64,000 nucleotides of DNA from Termitomyces sp. T153 (Eukaryota > Basidiomycota > Agaricomycetes > Agaricales > Lyophyllaceae), in the NCBI GenBank assembly GCA_018296165.2, contig JACKQL020000021.1:124001-188000 (forward strand), written 5' to 3'. Within the stretch, counting starts at the first letter, position 1. Each line of letters opens with the position of its first letter. The position numbers and the translations under genes were made by a program. Shown piece by piece: positions 1 to 11,478 of the stretch. The notes under the pieces are model-generated. The model did no database searches and had not been told where the DNA came from. It saw only the letters and a program-made list of their open reading frames with translations.

Positions 1-925
1 AACCAAGATCTACAAAGTCCAAGAACCTCAAACTCTCCTATGTGCTCAATAAGTTATCAACTTCATGGACAAAAATGATGTCCGAAGAATAGATGATGGT
101 ACAGTTATTCCTGTTCATGCGACTGGGGACTTTAGGAGTGTTGGATTATGTTTTTGTCAATTGTGTCCCATGTACCTATGATTGCTCTACAATTATTATT
201 AAGGTCATATCCCACTTTGTGTCCATGCCGAGCCGCTGGTGACTTCCTAATCTACTCCCTCAGTGACTCACTGATCAAGTCGATCTCTGTTTCTTTGACC
301 TTTCTTGAGTGAAAATACATATTCTATTTTTTTCTGAACATTTTCCGCTGTAAAATTGTTTCAAGTTTCAATTATTCATTTACGGAAGAAAAAGGATAAA
401 ATTATCAAAGAAAAACATAGAAAGAAAAAGGTTCCGTCTTTCAATGCATACTTTGAAAGTAAATTTGGTTTCTTTTTTCTGAAGAAATATGCAATGAAAT
501 ATCAGAAAGATTTCCATGCTGTTTAAAATGGATAGAGAGTGGTAAAGAGATATTATTTTGCCACAGGAAAGGGTTTGGATGAAGGTATAAAATTTCCTTA
601 ATTTTACTACAAGAAGTTGCTTACATATTTCCTGCCAAAAAATGACATGGAAGTAGCATGACAGCTTTCTTTGTCACTTTTTCCAAGGGAAACATGTTCT
701 GGCCTCAGCAGTGTTGAAGGATGTCGGGTGGGAGTTTCTAGACATGTTTGTATGTGCCTGACCTATTGAGTGGGAGCTAAAGCCACACACATCCATTTGG
801 GGAGCTTGCTCCCCACTGGGTCCTAAGTTGAAAATAGGCTACACACCATTCCTTTATAGTACATGGCCGTATGGGTATGGCAAAAGAATGGTTACAGCCT
901 CTGTGAGCCATGTCATGTGAGCTTT
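1..925. other. AT-rich stretch without a recognised gene
   Basis: I see no coding segment here that I can recognise on either strand. The sequence is AT-rich with runs of A and T. A short perfect hairpin (GGGGAGC-TT-GCTCCCC) lies at 799-814. It may be the decayed 3' part of the minus-strand gypsy element whose gag fragment follows, but nothing in it reads as pol. Confidence 0.4.
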
Positions 926-2040
926 TTATAAACCTTTAACAGCACGGCACTGTGGAATCACAGCCATAAATGGTGTCCTGGTGTGGATGTTAAGTTGATT
1001 TGAAACATGACATGCTACAATATATTTTGCTATAGAATGTCTAATTAAGCTGTCAGAGATAAATATATGAAGGGATCTCTGGCAGCAGGGAGCATGCTGC
1101 AGGGATGGCAGAGATAAGGGCCAGCATTGGGCAAGCAGGTATGGGGTGGCAGAAATTGGTGATTGGAGCTGAGCACAGCATGGAATGTGGGCAGCAGAGC
1201 TCTCTTTGGATCTCCATAAGTTGCCACTGGTTCTAGGCCAACTCATACCATGATGCAATCTTTTCATCATCTGAGTGACCCTCTACAAGATTGTAGATGC
1301 TTTCCACCAGTGTGGGGTGCAGGCCATCCCAGAAGGTGAGGTATAATTGAAGGCCATCAGAGTAAGCAGCCTGCTTGACCAGAGCCCAGAATGAGTCAAT
1401 GTACTCATCCACTATATGCTTTCCTTGCCTGTATTGCTCCCTATCACATAGTGTTAAGGCTGCAGTCTTGGTGGGGTCTAATGGGAAAAATTCCACATGG
1501 AAGTCCTTCTCAAAGGCAGCCCAGTCCAGAAAACTTCCAACACCTCCAGAGTGATTGAAAACTTACAATGCATAGGTGGAGGCACATCTGGTCTTCATGT
1601 ACAACAGTATCAGGCTATTTTCACATTGGAGTCAAAGGTTTCCCTACTGAGGTGAATGTAGGTGAGGCACAACTGCAAGAATTGTTCCCTGCCAGAGTGG
1701 GTGCCATTGTATGCATCTGGTAACACAGGGCATGGAATCTGCAGCTATAAAGTCATCAGAGCTGTGGAGATGGGTGCAGACACAGTTGGAGCTGGTTTTA
1801 CAGCTAGGAGAGGTGCAGAGGTAGGAGTTAAGCATTTGAGCAGTGCCTGGAGCAATTTGGAGATCAAATCTGTGGTTTGATAGAGGTTAGAGAGTTTGGT
1901 AGTGTAATGGGTGAGAGATGATTGCATTAATTGCACCTGGAGTTCTAGGTGTAGTAGGCAAGTCCAGGCTTTGTCCTGCAGGGCCAGGGCCTCTGAGGGT
2001 GTGTCTGGGTTGGCAAGCTGAGACATAGAACTTCACAATG
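926..2040 (-). pseudogene. Ty3/gypsy gag fragment
   Basis: This is a piece of the capsid (gag) gene of an LTR retrotransposon, read right to left. The best segment (1233-1496) contains VDEYIDSFWALVKQAAYSDG, the helical core typical of the retrotransposon gag family in basidiomycete gypsy elements, followed by a LYLTFWDGLHP-like stretch. The upstream part (2026-1745) gives a helical segment rich in Leu and Gln, as expected of a gag N-terminus. The parts lie in different frames with stops between, so it is dead. No protease or reverse transcriptase is linked to it. The likely leader or LTR side lies to its right (2150-2600). Confidence 0.7.
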
Positions 2041-2175
2041 CTTAAGCCTGGTGGAGAAGCAACATATAGTGGCTCACAGGTTCTTTGCAGCTAGGAGGGG
2101 CTTCCAGACCAGTTTTAGGAGACTTGTTCTGCTGTAAGGGCAACCTCTAAAGTGGCAGATCAGAGTCATGCAGCT

Positions 2176-2278
2176 AGCAGAGGGGAATCCAAAGTATATT
2201 AGCAGAGTAGACAATGATACAATCAGTAATTAATCACCTAGCAGAGGGGAATCCAAAGAGAACAAGTCTAAGGATCCC
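2176..2278. repeat. Duplicated motif shared with the 60.9-kb locus
   Basis: The 19-bp motif agcagaggggaatccaaag occurs at 2176-2194 and again at 2240-2258. The second copy is followed by agaacaagtctaaggatccc (2259-2278). The same arrangement is present at 60910-61011. Both loci flank gypsy remnants on the minus strand: gag on the left here, pol on the right there. I infer that this is part of an LTR or leader of that gypsy family. Confidence 0.6.
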
Positions 2279-2680
2279 TGTTGCTTGGCACAGCACATTA
2301 GCAGGTGGCAGAGGTGTGGGAACAACTGTACAGAAGGCTGGAGCTGCTCCTAACTCTAGAACAATGATTGCTGAGGTAATGCAGCAAACTTTGTGGTTCT
2401 CCAGAAATCTCTGGGGTTTTAGAATGAGCCCCAGAGACATCAAACAAGCTGCAGAAGCACTGGAATAAGTTGTGGAGGTCAGAAATGGAAGTCCCCTAAT
2501 AGGATCAGAGGCTGAACTTGAAGATTCTTGAGCAGGAGCAGATTTAAGAGCATTGAGGAGCTCACATTTCAAAGATCTATAGGATTATGGTCAGTATCAG
2601 TTGATTGACTTGTTATGTGTGCACTTGATTAATGTAAGGAGGTTTCTATAGGAATCTTCAACAGACATCTCTAAGCATTC
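2279..2680. other. Non-coding stretch before solo LTR C
   Basis: No gene is recognised. It continues the repeat that carries the 19-bp motifs and is probably the rest of a gypsy leader or LTR. Its last five bases (CATTC, 2676-2680) are the left target duplication of the solo LTR that follows. Confidence 0.4.
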
Positions 2681-3650
2681 TATTACAACCCATCCCCAGA
2701 CCTCTGCACCTCTCCCCAAGCCACTCCACTTTCCTGGAGTTTCCCCTAATACCCCCTTCACCTGCCCCAACCTTTGTTCATCCATGGTGCCTGCTCTAGC
2801 TAACTCAAATGCTTCTCTGGCAAACCTTGACAGCCCTCCTAGCAAACTCCAATGTGTTTCCTACAGGCCCCAACACTTCCCCTTCCCCTTCTGAGCCCAT
2901 GGAACTCTCCAACACTGGTTTTAACCCTGGCATACATCACTGACTTGCCACCATGGCTTACCCGATCAAGTCTGGAACATCACACTGATCCTGGGGTAGC
3001 CCATGTTCCATCTGATCCCATCAATACTCACTGTGGCCCATCAGCTGATCATAACCAACACCCATCAACTCTGCATGGCCCCAACAAACCCTGCCATCAG
3101 ACCCACTATCCTTGGGAGAGTCCCAGTAGTTGGTATATAAGTCATAGAGTAGTATCCCATACTCTAGTCTTGATATTGCTTTACTTGGTTACTTGTGTCT
3201 CATGTTTCCTTTCTGTTATGTTTCCTGGTCTTCTTCTATTTTAGTCTCTTGTCTCAAAGCTATCTCTTTTTTATGATTTCTCCAGATACATTACAATCCT
3301 CTAAAGATTCATAAGCTAACTCCAGACCTTGCCCTACACCTGGTCCCAAGACCCATCACTCTTAATTGATCCCCCATCAAACTCTGGCTCTGCCCCTATC
3401 ACTTGCAAAACCTCCACTTGCCTCCCCACCTATACATTTGCTTACAGACTTGTATTTGATGCACTTCTAAACTCAAAAGACTTCCTCAGACTGCCCCAGA
3501 CTTGCTTGGACTACTTCCCCTCCCTGATCCTTGCAAGTATCTGGAGTCCAGACCACCCTGGAGAGTGAGGTTATAAGCACAGGGCATCACATCTGCCTAG
3601 TAAGGACTTGCCCAGTTAAGCTAAGCCCCCATGGTCAGTGGAACCTGACA
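2681..3650 (+). mobile_element. Solo LTR C (LTR1 family), TSD CATTC
   Basis: This is a plus-orientation LTR of the family that bounds the element at 29671-37230. It ends in the conserved GGTCAGTGGAACCTGACA and carries the family TATA segment (gtatataag) followed by tctagtcttgatattg. The 5' end reads TATTACAACC instead of TGTCATGACC, mostly through C-to-T and G-to-A changes. A perfect 5-bp target duplication CATTC lies at 2676-2680 and 3651-3655, so the unit is a true solo LTR left by LTR-LTR recombination. No internal region is present. Confidence 0.88.
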
Positions 3651-3655
3651 CATTC

Positions 3656-4149
3656 AAGTTGCTGTGCAAGTCTCTGTTTTTCATGAAGCATGTTGGCAAG
3701 TTGTGACTCCATGTTGTGATCACTGCAAGTTGCATGTCATGGACCACTGCCAGGGCCAGGATCTTTGAAGTGCTCATCTGGCCAGAAATGCAAGCCTATT
3801 TGATTCTAAGCAAATATGAGAATCATTGTCCTATCTAATCTAAACATAAACTGCACCATGGAGTTTATAGTGAGATTCTGTACTCAAAATGCTTGGGTAT
3901 TGTCAATTTTGCCATTGTGAAGAGTTCTGGAAGATACATGTTGATTCTGAGCAGTATTGAAATCTTCAAAGGAAAATTTGGTTGAAAAGGGTGATGACTC
4001 TGGTGGAAATGGCAAAGACATAAAAAGAGATGGCATTGGCAGGAGTGAAGGGTATTGTCAATGCGTTATTTGGGACACAGCACATTGTTTGTACTACTAA
4101 ACAATGTATTGCTAAATTTGTTAAAAATTTATCTACATCTCTACACATC
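3656..4149. other. Non-coding stretch right of solo LTR C
   Basis: No coding segment is recognised. It probably contains the 3' end or subterminal part of the Tnp2-type transposon whose coding remnants begin at about 4150. I could not find a terminal inverted repeat. Confidence 0.35.
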
Positions 4150-7100
4150 AGTGTGTGTGGCAGCTCCTTCTCCTATCTCTTCTTCATCTTCATGTAAATC
4201 AACTTCAATAGCACCACTCAGCTCTGCTATATCCAAACCTAGTTTCTCAACCAAAAATTCTCAATCCTCCCATCCAGCACCAAGTATCTCCACCAAGTGT
4301 GGAGCCATACACACAACTGATTGTATGACTTTGGCATCCACAACAACTACTTGTTCTCCATCTGTCCTCTTGCAGGTCCACAAGGTGTAGGAAGACTTGC
4401 AGAGCAGGTCAGCATTGGGATGACTATATAGGTTGATCATTGCAAGTGTCCATATCTCTTGATTTATTTCAAGTCAGAAGTAAAAGTAAACTTCACCAAA
4501 TTCCAAATTGCCAAGGAGGAACAGCTACACCATGCATCAGAAATTATACTTGAACTTTTAAGAATACCTTCTCCTTCATGTTCCTTGCCATGTGTAATAT
4601 TGAGAGAGCTTTGTTTGCTTCCTTCTAGAGTGAACATGCTACTTGGCCATTTGGTAGATGTAATCAAGCTCATCAAATTATTTTGAATGTCTGAGGAAGA
4701 TATTCTTGATTATTGTTTTCCAGATATAGCTGCAATGCTCTGCTTCTAGCATTTGGAATGTCACAGGGGATGTGTCTGCTGCACAAAGGAGGACATAACC
4801 TTCTCCAAGATCAATCTCTCCATGGAATCAGCCCTTCCTTTTGTTTGTCTCTGTCAAATGCAGGAACCATTGCCCTGAGGCAGTTAATCTCTGCTTGCTG
4901 AACTGCACAACATGAGAGATTCTTGTAGGGATCAGAGTGTTGCTTGAGTTCTTCTATGAGGTTACCAATAGTCTGTTCCATGGTCCACTGCAAGTATGTG
5001 ATTCCTGGCCCAACTCATATAGCCTCATTGGCCAGATGCAATAGTCCATGTACAGATTGCCATGTCATGTGTATCCAATCCTCATGGCATTGGATGTACA
5101 TGGACTCAAACTCAGCAACAAATTGAATGAGATGTAAGTGTGCAACTTGAATTTGTGTTTAAGTAATTGACTTCTGATAAATAATATGAACTCCTGAGAC
5201 CAGTTTGCAATAGGAGTGCCATATATCAGTGGGAAGGACACAGTAAAGGAGACCAGGTCCAAGTCCAAAGAGGTAGAGCAAGAATTCCCATTCTTTGTAC
5301 CCACTGTTTATCTTTTTGGCAGGATTCTGTGGTGGCTGATCAAATGAACCAGGAAGATAGGGAGTGCATTGCACTACATCTCAGCCATGAGCCTGCCATC
5401 TCTCACCTTCTAGAACAGCCCAATACCAGGTATTGCATGAGTCTGTCTAAGTGCATCTAAACTTTCCCTGCCACAAAGGAATGAGCAGATCAGCAAGATT
5501 TAGAATAAGGTGCATGATGTCACCAGGAAACATATGAGGAACACCAAGATAGATACCAACTGGGAGGCCAGAGAATATGCTTGGTCTGCAGATACCAGTC
5601 TCACAGTTGTTGAACTTGTATTCTTGTTTAGTGCAAGTGCCAGACTAGTGTTGTGCCAATTCATGTCTATTTTATGGATGATATGAGGAGGGACATCATT
5701 GTTATTGCACCCAGGGATATTGTAATTATCTGGTCTTGATAGAAGAGGGAAGTAATAGGAAGACCCTGGCATTTACCCATAAGTGACAACTAATCTTGCC
5801 TGAATGTCCCACAAGTCCATTCAGATACACCATCCCAGGCCCATCTGCTGTTGCAAGGATAATATAGAGCCTTGAGAGGTAAGAACATTTGGTATTAGCA
5901 TTCCAAAGAGGAAGTCCTCCATGCTGATTGATGGCAGCAATTGGATGATGCCCAACAAGATATGATTGAGCATCTTTAATTTTGTTTGGACCAGGAAAGG
6001 TGCCACCAGGATACACAAACTTTTTCTTGTACCTCAAGTCAGGAGCAAGATTGACAAAAATCCAGATATAGACCCAGCAATCAAAAGCTTTGTTGTGATA
6101 GAGCTAACAACTATCAAATGAGAGCATTAATAGGGTATCATGCTCTCTAATATCTTTATTTGCCACTGCCTCAAGGATTTCAGATCCACAAGGAATGTTG
6201 TCAAAGATATCAATGTCACTACCAAGGTCAAGTTGATTTAGCAGTTGATGGACTCATTGATAAAAGTAGCCCATTTCAGTGGCCACATCCAGATGTTGCA
6301 TGAGTGCCTGGATTGCAAAAGGGATTGGAATGGTGTCAAATATTTGCTGTGGTTGTTTCTCTGCATTGTAACATGGTCCACTGCAGTGGAGGCATGTATC
6401 ATGGTCAACCAAAGGACCTGTGTATGCCATACAGCTGTTAGGACACATATGTTTGATGATTGGCCACACTCCTGTGATGCCTGCAATCAGCCTTTTGACC
6501 TGGTCATAGGAAAGTATTTTGTTGGCAGGATGCACTATCTGTACAGTTTCCTTTGATCCATTATATGACTCAACAGTATTTGATGACATGAAGAGCTGGA
6601 CTGATAAGAGAGTATCATGATCATGTTCATCATCAAACTCAAAAGATTTATGAGGAGGGTTGAGTAACAATTCAATGTCATCAGGAGTCAGATCACCATT
6701 TTCAAGAGTAGCATCTTGTAAATATTGGATGTATTGTTGTGTGATGTGGATATTGACTAAGTCACTAAGTGGAGTTGGGTCATCTTCATGATCAGATGCA
6801 TTGGTATCCTCATTGATGCCAGGATCATCATCAAAGATTTGAGTGGAATCACATCCAGGATCAGGACTAGGTGAGTGCAGAGATGGACTCAGAGAAGGTA
6901 TATGGCACCAAGATTGTGGTTGAGAGTGTGAATGAGAGCATGAACAAGCTTGGTTTGGAGACTCTGAAGAAGATCTGGAGTGCAAGAAAGAATCATGATA
7001 AGAATCAGAAGATCCAGGCCAGGAATGCAATTGAGAATGAGTACATGAACAAAGAAAATGTTATTTATGTTACTTCTCCTTGAAGAGTTTATACTACCTC

Positions 7101-7361
7101 ATCAACTGACATATCTTTGTCTGGCATAGGTATATACAGTTCTTATCCATCCAGTCTCCTATCTGTGAACTGTGGCTGCTATGAGACTGTACCTGTGGCA
7201 CCTGTCATGTTATGAGAGGCAGGACCAGAAGCATCACAAAGTATTCTTTGATGATTGTAATATGTTGCCTTTGATACCTCCTTTCTATGCTTGCAGTACT
7301 GGGGGCAGTTGCAGTACCAGCTGCAGGTCAAGCCAGGATGGGGGGCAACTACTCTAGACAT
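4150..7361 (-). pseudogene. Tnp2-like (CACTA/EnSpm-type) transposase remnant
   Basis: Read right to left, this follows the order of the large Tnp2-like transposases of agaricomycetes. An N-terminal Cys/His segment (CNCPQYCKHRKEVSKATYY, near 7361-7280) comes first, then an acidic linker (7030-6500). A Cys-rich segment with MCPNSCMAYTGPL follows, then PGGTFPGPNK and ATADGPGMVYLNGLVGHSGK (6037-5726), and YLPGSFDQPPQNPAKKINSG with FLLYLFGLGPGLLYCVLP (5374-5200). Next are TIGNLIEELKQHSDPYKNL (4993-4811) and a C-terminal DADLL/HTLW-like block (about 4460-4160). The pieces alternate between frames and contain stops, so it is inactive. The call rests on family knowledge of motif order, as no search could be run. 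Confidence 0.8.
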
Positions 7362-7419
7362 GTATTACTAAATATGGGGCAAGAATCTATTGCACAGCCT
7401 AGCACAATCTTAGAGCAGA

Positions 7420-10254
7420 GAAGTTGATTAAAGTAAGGTGTAACAAGTACAAGCTTTTCAAAGGTGATTTTGTTGATGTAAGTAGTTGCTTGGTCACTGT
7501 CAACAATGATCAAGTTTTCAAAAGATGATCAACTTTGATGTTCCTTGATGTCACTTGACTGAGGTTGTTTGCCCATATGGACTTTTCACTGGGCCTGATG
7601 TGAGAGGGCAATCATAAAGCTGTCATCAGTGGCTTCTGTCATGGACAGTGTTAGAGTGTCCAAATTGATAAGTAGATGAGGATTGCCAGCCAGATTGGAG
7701 AGACTCTGAATCACTACAGCATTGGGAATAGTACTGGAAACATTGTCTAGGTAGCAATGACCTAAACTAGTGGTTACTATGACTTTAAAAAAGAACATCA
7801 GGCTGCCCTGTTTAGTGATGCCATCAATGACAATTGGTGGAGCTATGCCAAAAGCTGTATAAGGAAAGCACTTGATTCTATGTTGAGCTGCCTGATTGAG
7901 TTTTCAGATGAGTGAAGGTAGACTATAAGCACTGCAGGCATTGTAGAATCCATGAGGGGACAGGTAGTTGAATCTCTTTATCTGGTTGCACTTCAGGAGG
8001 TAAACCATTTTCTTATTGTGGTGGCTCCATATCTTGAGGCCACTGAGAAAGCTTGTGAGATTATGGGTTTGTATGCCAGGTTGAGATATGACCTGGGTTT
8101 GGGGAATTATACCCATGCACACTGCATAAGGCAAGAGCTTGTAGTTCAGCCAAGACATAGGAAGTTGGAGACAATGAGCCCTCTCCAATTAGTGAGCTCC
8201 ATGCAAATTCCTCTCTTGTGGAAAAAGGTGAGGTGGGTGTCCTTCAAATCTCTGAGAAAGTTGGCATTCATGACTGACTAATTGTGCAACTCTAGGACCA
8301 AAAGTAAGACCTGATTGAATAAGTTTTTCATGCATCATTTTTCCCAACCATTGGGTCCAAGCAATGGGTGAGAATTTCCTTTTCTGATCATAGCCCTCAA
8401 GTCTGTGAGGGTTGCAGCTAGCAGTCAAATTAAGGGATTCTGTGCCACTTGGTTCCAAACCTTGACCACCAAAAGGAGTGTGCAGCACAGTTTCAATTTT
8501 GTTGGGTGGAGGAGAGTATTTCTGAAGATTGAGAAAGTATTGCATTGTTAGTTTGGCAACAGCTTTAGGTTTTGTTCTGGTAATACCAGAAGAGGATTGT
8601 AGGGATTGATATAAAGGATGAAGATCCACCCATGAGGTTTTTGGATGAACCCCTGGCAAGTACTCCACAGATTCTACCTAAGTCTTGGCACTTTGCATAA
8701 TCCCAGATCTCTGCCTTCCTAGCAGTGTACAGGTCACAATAATATTGCTTCCTGATGTTCATTAGGTACTCTGTAAAAGTACAGCACGGACAGGGGGCTG
8801 CAGGCCTGTAAGTGAATCTCAACAAATTGAATGCCCTGTGAGAGCCAAAGGAGAAGGAGCCTGGTAGACCTTGAGACAAGGCAATGGCACCTCCCAGGTG
8901 ACAAATTCTAGCAACCATACTGCATATTGAGGGAGACATGACCCTCAGTTCTTGTGCTCTGTAAGGTTTACCTTGCAGCCACAAAACTGAAATTGGATTG
9001 GGTGCACAGAGGGCCAGCAGTTCCATGAAAGGTCATCGAAGAGGTTGATCTGGGTTGATGAATGTGGATTTCAGGACAAGTTTTGCTACCACTGCTCTAT
9101 GGTCAGTTTCCAGAATCAATGTATGGTCAGTACTGATCTTGCTGTCCACAAGAGCTGCTGAGGATGAAATGACCTGATCAATGATGCTCCTGCCTTCATT
9201 TGTATGCCAAGCCCAGCTAGTCCAATCAACAAAGCAGTTGTGATCTGTGATCAATTGCCAAAGGTCAGTTCTGTTAGTGCAGGAGAGAAACCCATTAAAG
9301 CTCCTTTTGGCAAACACATTATTGCTGGCACATTGTATACAAAGAATAGTAGAATTAATATCTCCAAAAGGCACCATGACAAAGTGATGTTTTGTACCAC
9401 ATCCATGAGATGGGGCCAGACTGTGAAAGATCATCCAGCATTGGATTACAGACAGCAAATATGTGATGGGTTAGAGAGAAGGAAACTGAACACAGGAAAA
9501 CAACATCCACAGCAACAGCACAGCCATGCAAGGAAGAGTAAGGAAGTTGGACTCAAGAGATGACCTGGATATCCTTTCTAATTCCTAATACCACTCCCCA
9601 TTTGCCCTGATGAGTCAAGCATGGGACACTGTTCTCTTCAAAATCTCATGGTTTGAGATTGGGGGCTTAGCTTCAGCAGTGAATTTGGTTTTTGTCTCCG
9701 AGATAGTGAAGTGGAGTGTAATCTTAGCTATGAAGGAACTTACAAAAGCCACTTTGATTGAGCTTACTAGACCATTGGCATGAAGGGAACAGACCAAGAT
9801 CTGGGTCTGAGCACAGATGGGGCAGGCACATGCAAGATAGGGGAGGGTGGGAAATATTATTGCAAACAGTAACAGTTGGCCTATGAAAGATAAGCTAAGG
9901 GTAGAGGCACATTGCAAGACAAGCTGGAGAGAGACAAGAAAAGTAAGAAGGTGTGGAAGGCAAAGCCATCCTTTAGATGGGCTAACATAGTATAAGTTGG
10001 AGTTGAATCTGTGGTAAAGAAGCAAGGCATGGTTGAACATGTTGACAAAGAAGAGTGAAGAGGTTTTGGGGGAGAGACATACGTATAAAAGTAAGTTGAA
10101 ATGAGGTTTGTGAAATTTGAAAAAGCAGGAAAAGTAGGTGTAATGTTACAATGACAACCATAGGTATCTGAAGGACACCTCCTCCAGATGACTCTAGGTG
10201 CATTGTGCAAGACCCTTGAGGCCATGACATGAAAAAAACTTGGGTGAACTTCAT
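7420..10254 (-). pseudogene. Non-LTR retrotransposon (LINE): endonuclease plus reverse transcriptase remnant
   Basis: From right to left the frames give an APE-type endonuclease and then a reverse transcriptase. The endonuclease start reads LVCSLHANGLVSSIKVAF and ISETKTKF (about 9850-9690). Its end has the aspartate/histidine segment ISTDHTLILETDHRAVVAKL with SIIDQVISS just before it (9458-9033). The RT part has PISVLWLQGKPYRAQELRV (about 9000), the fingers/palm segment SFLSGLKIWSHHNKKMVYLL (8188-7904), and TSLGHCYLDNVSSTIPNAVV with TEATDDS (7798-7586); TDDS takes the place of the catalytic YxDD. Frames shift at least four times. The 5' limit is uncertain. It is a dead copy with low CpG, unlike the gene to its right. 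Confidence 0.75.
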
Positions 10255-10260
10255 TGGTTG

Positions 10261-10304
10261 TGAGTCTGATAGGCTGGATAACTGAGTCTGATAAGCTGGA
10301 TAAC
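10261..10304. repeat. 22-bp tandem duplication
   Basis: Two head-to-tail copies of tgagtctgatrggctggataac type sequence lie at 10261-10282 and 10283-10304. They differ by one G/A transition. They sit at the edge between transposon remnants and the CpG-retaining island. Confidence 0.85.
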
Positions 10305-10439
10305 TGTGTCATTAACAACTGGTAGAGAGTGAGAGTCACAAACAAAACATACCATATCCATGTCCTCTGATTGAATCACAGGGGTGGATGTGTCACTGAC
10401 ACAAGGCCTGTTGGAGATGTGTTGTGTCCTGACTTACAG

Positions 10440-11478
10440 TTTTCAGCCCATTTTCGGGGTATGTTCAAGCACGTCCACTATATAATACTTTTTGCCTGTC
10501 TCACAGTACGAGACAGGCGTATCAGTGGACTTTAGTGTAATCAAGCCCCAAACTTTGTGACTACTACAAGGTAAGATTCACAACTAAGTCTATATTCTTT
10601 GTATTTTGCATCAATATAATGAGAGAGCGACGATGCGCTCACCTTTATAACGGACAGGACGTAGTAATGGTGAGAGCGCAAAATATGCACGGGATAAAAT
10701 AATGCAAGACATCTCAACCCTACTGTTCTTAATTCAGCATCCGCCAATCAATGGCACTAAACCAAAAATGGCTTTGAATCTGCAAGAAAAGTGTATAGAA
10801 TGACAAGAAGTTGTATGCGCGTGTTGCGCAGAGGCCTCCGGAAATGCTGCCTACCCTGGGAACACGCATTTACGGACGAACAAGCCCGCATTCCCTTCTG
10901 GAAGCCTTAAATCCGGAAGGTTTAGCCAAAATTTCTTCTCACACCCATTATTTTGCGGACAAAGTTTCCAGGGACCTCGGAGTGGGGGCATTGCCAGTCC
11001 CAAGGACATTGATCCCGGCCCATTATGTTGGATGTCGATGTGTCGACTACGCCGTGAATCCTGGCAGTATTCGAAGCTACATGATTGATCCTTGAACAGT
11101 GGGAGATATCAACACAGCTCTAAATGGATTATTGCCCAGACAGGGCACTATGACCGTGTGTGATTGTGGTTCAACTCTCTGGTGCAAGGTACACAATCAA
11201 CAATCGACTGGTTTTTTTCATCCTTATTTGATTGTTCCACTCGTCATCAGCTTTGGACCATTTCCAAACATGGATTCTAAATCTAGAATCTATCGGGTGG
11301 GAAAATCTAGATGCCTTGCACTGTTCCCACATGCTCCCCAAGACATGTGAGTTATGATTGCACCTCCGGAAAGCGAGGAGATTTTCTTCTCGATCGTGCC
11401 GTTCGTCGGACTCGGCAATAGGCCTTGCGTAAATAGAGATTCTTGTCACTATCCAAAGATCTCTCCTGACCTGCCATC
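10440..11478 (+). promoter_or_regulatory. Upstream region of the monooxygenase-like gene
   Basis: CpG dinucleotides become frequent from about 10.44 kb, which marks the transition from transposon remnants to host sequence. A TATA-like ctatataata lies at 10478-10487, about 1 kb from the gene, followed by a 9-bp perfect hairpin (gcctgtctc/gagacaggc, 10494-10518, loop of 7). Short open frames at 10811-11095 and 11099-11350 look like chance frames: they show no recognisable motif and differ in character from the gene. The core promoter of the downstream gene cannot be pinned down. Confidence 0.4.

Noticed and set aside
10811..11350. Two plus-strand frames upstream of the monooxygenase-like gene considered as extra exons
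   Set aside because: They have no recognisable motif, and the gene already starts with the expected N-terminal domain at 11479.
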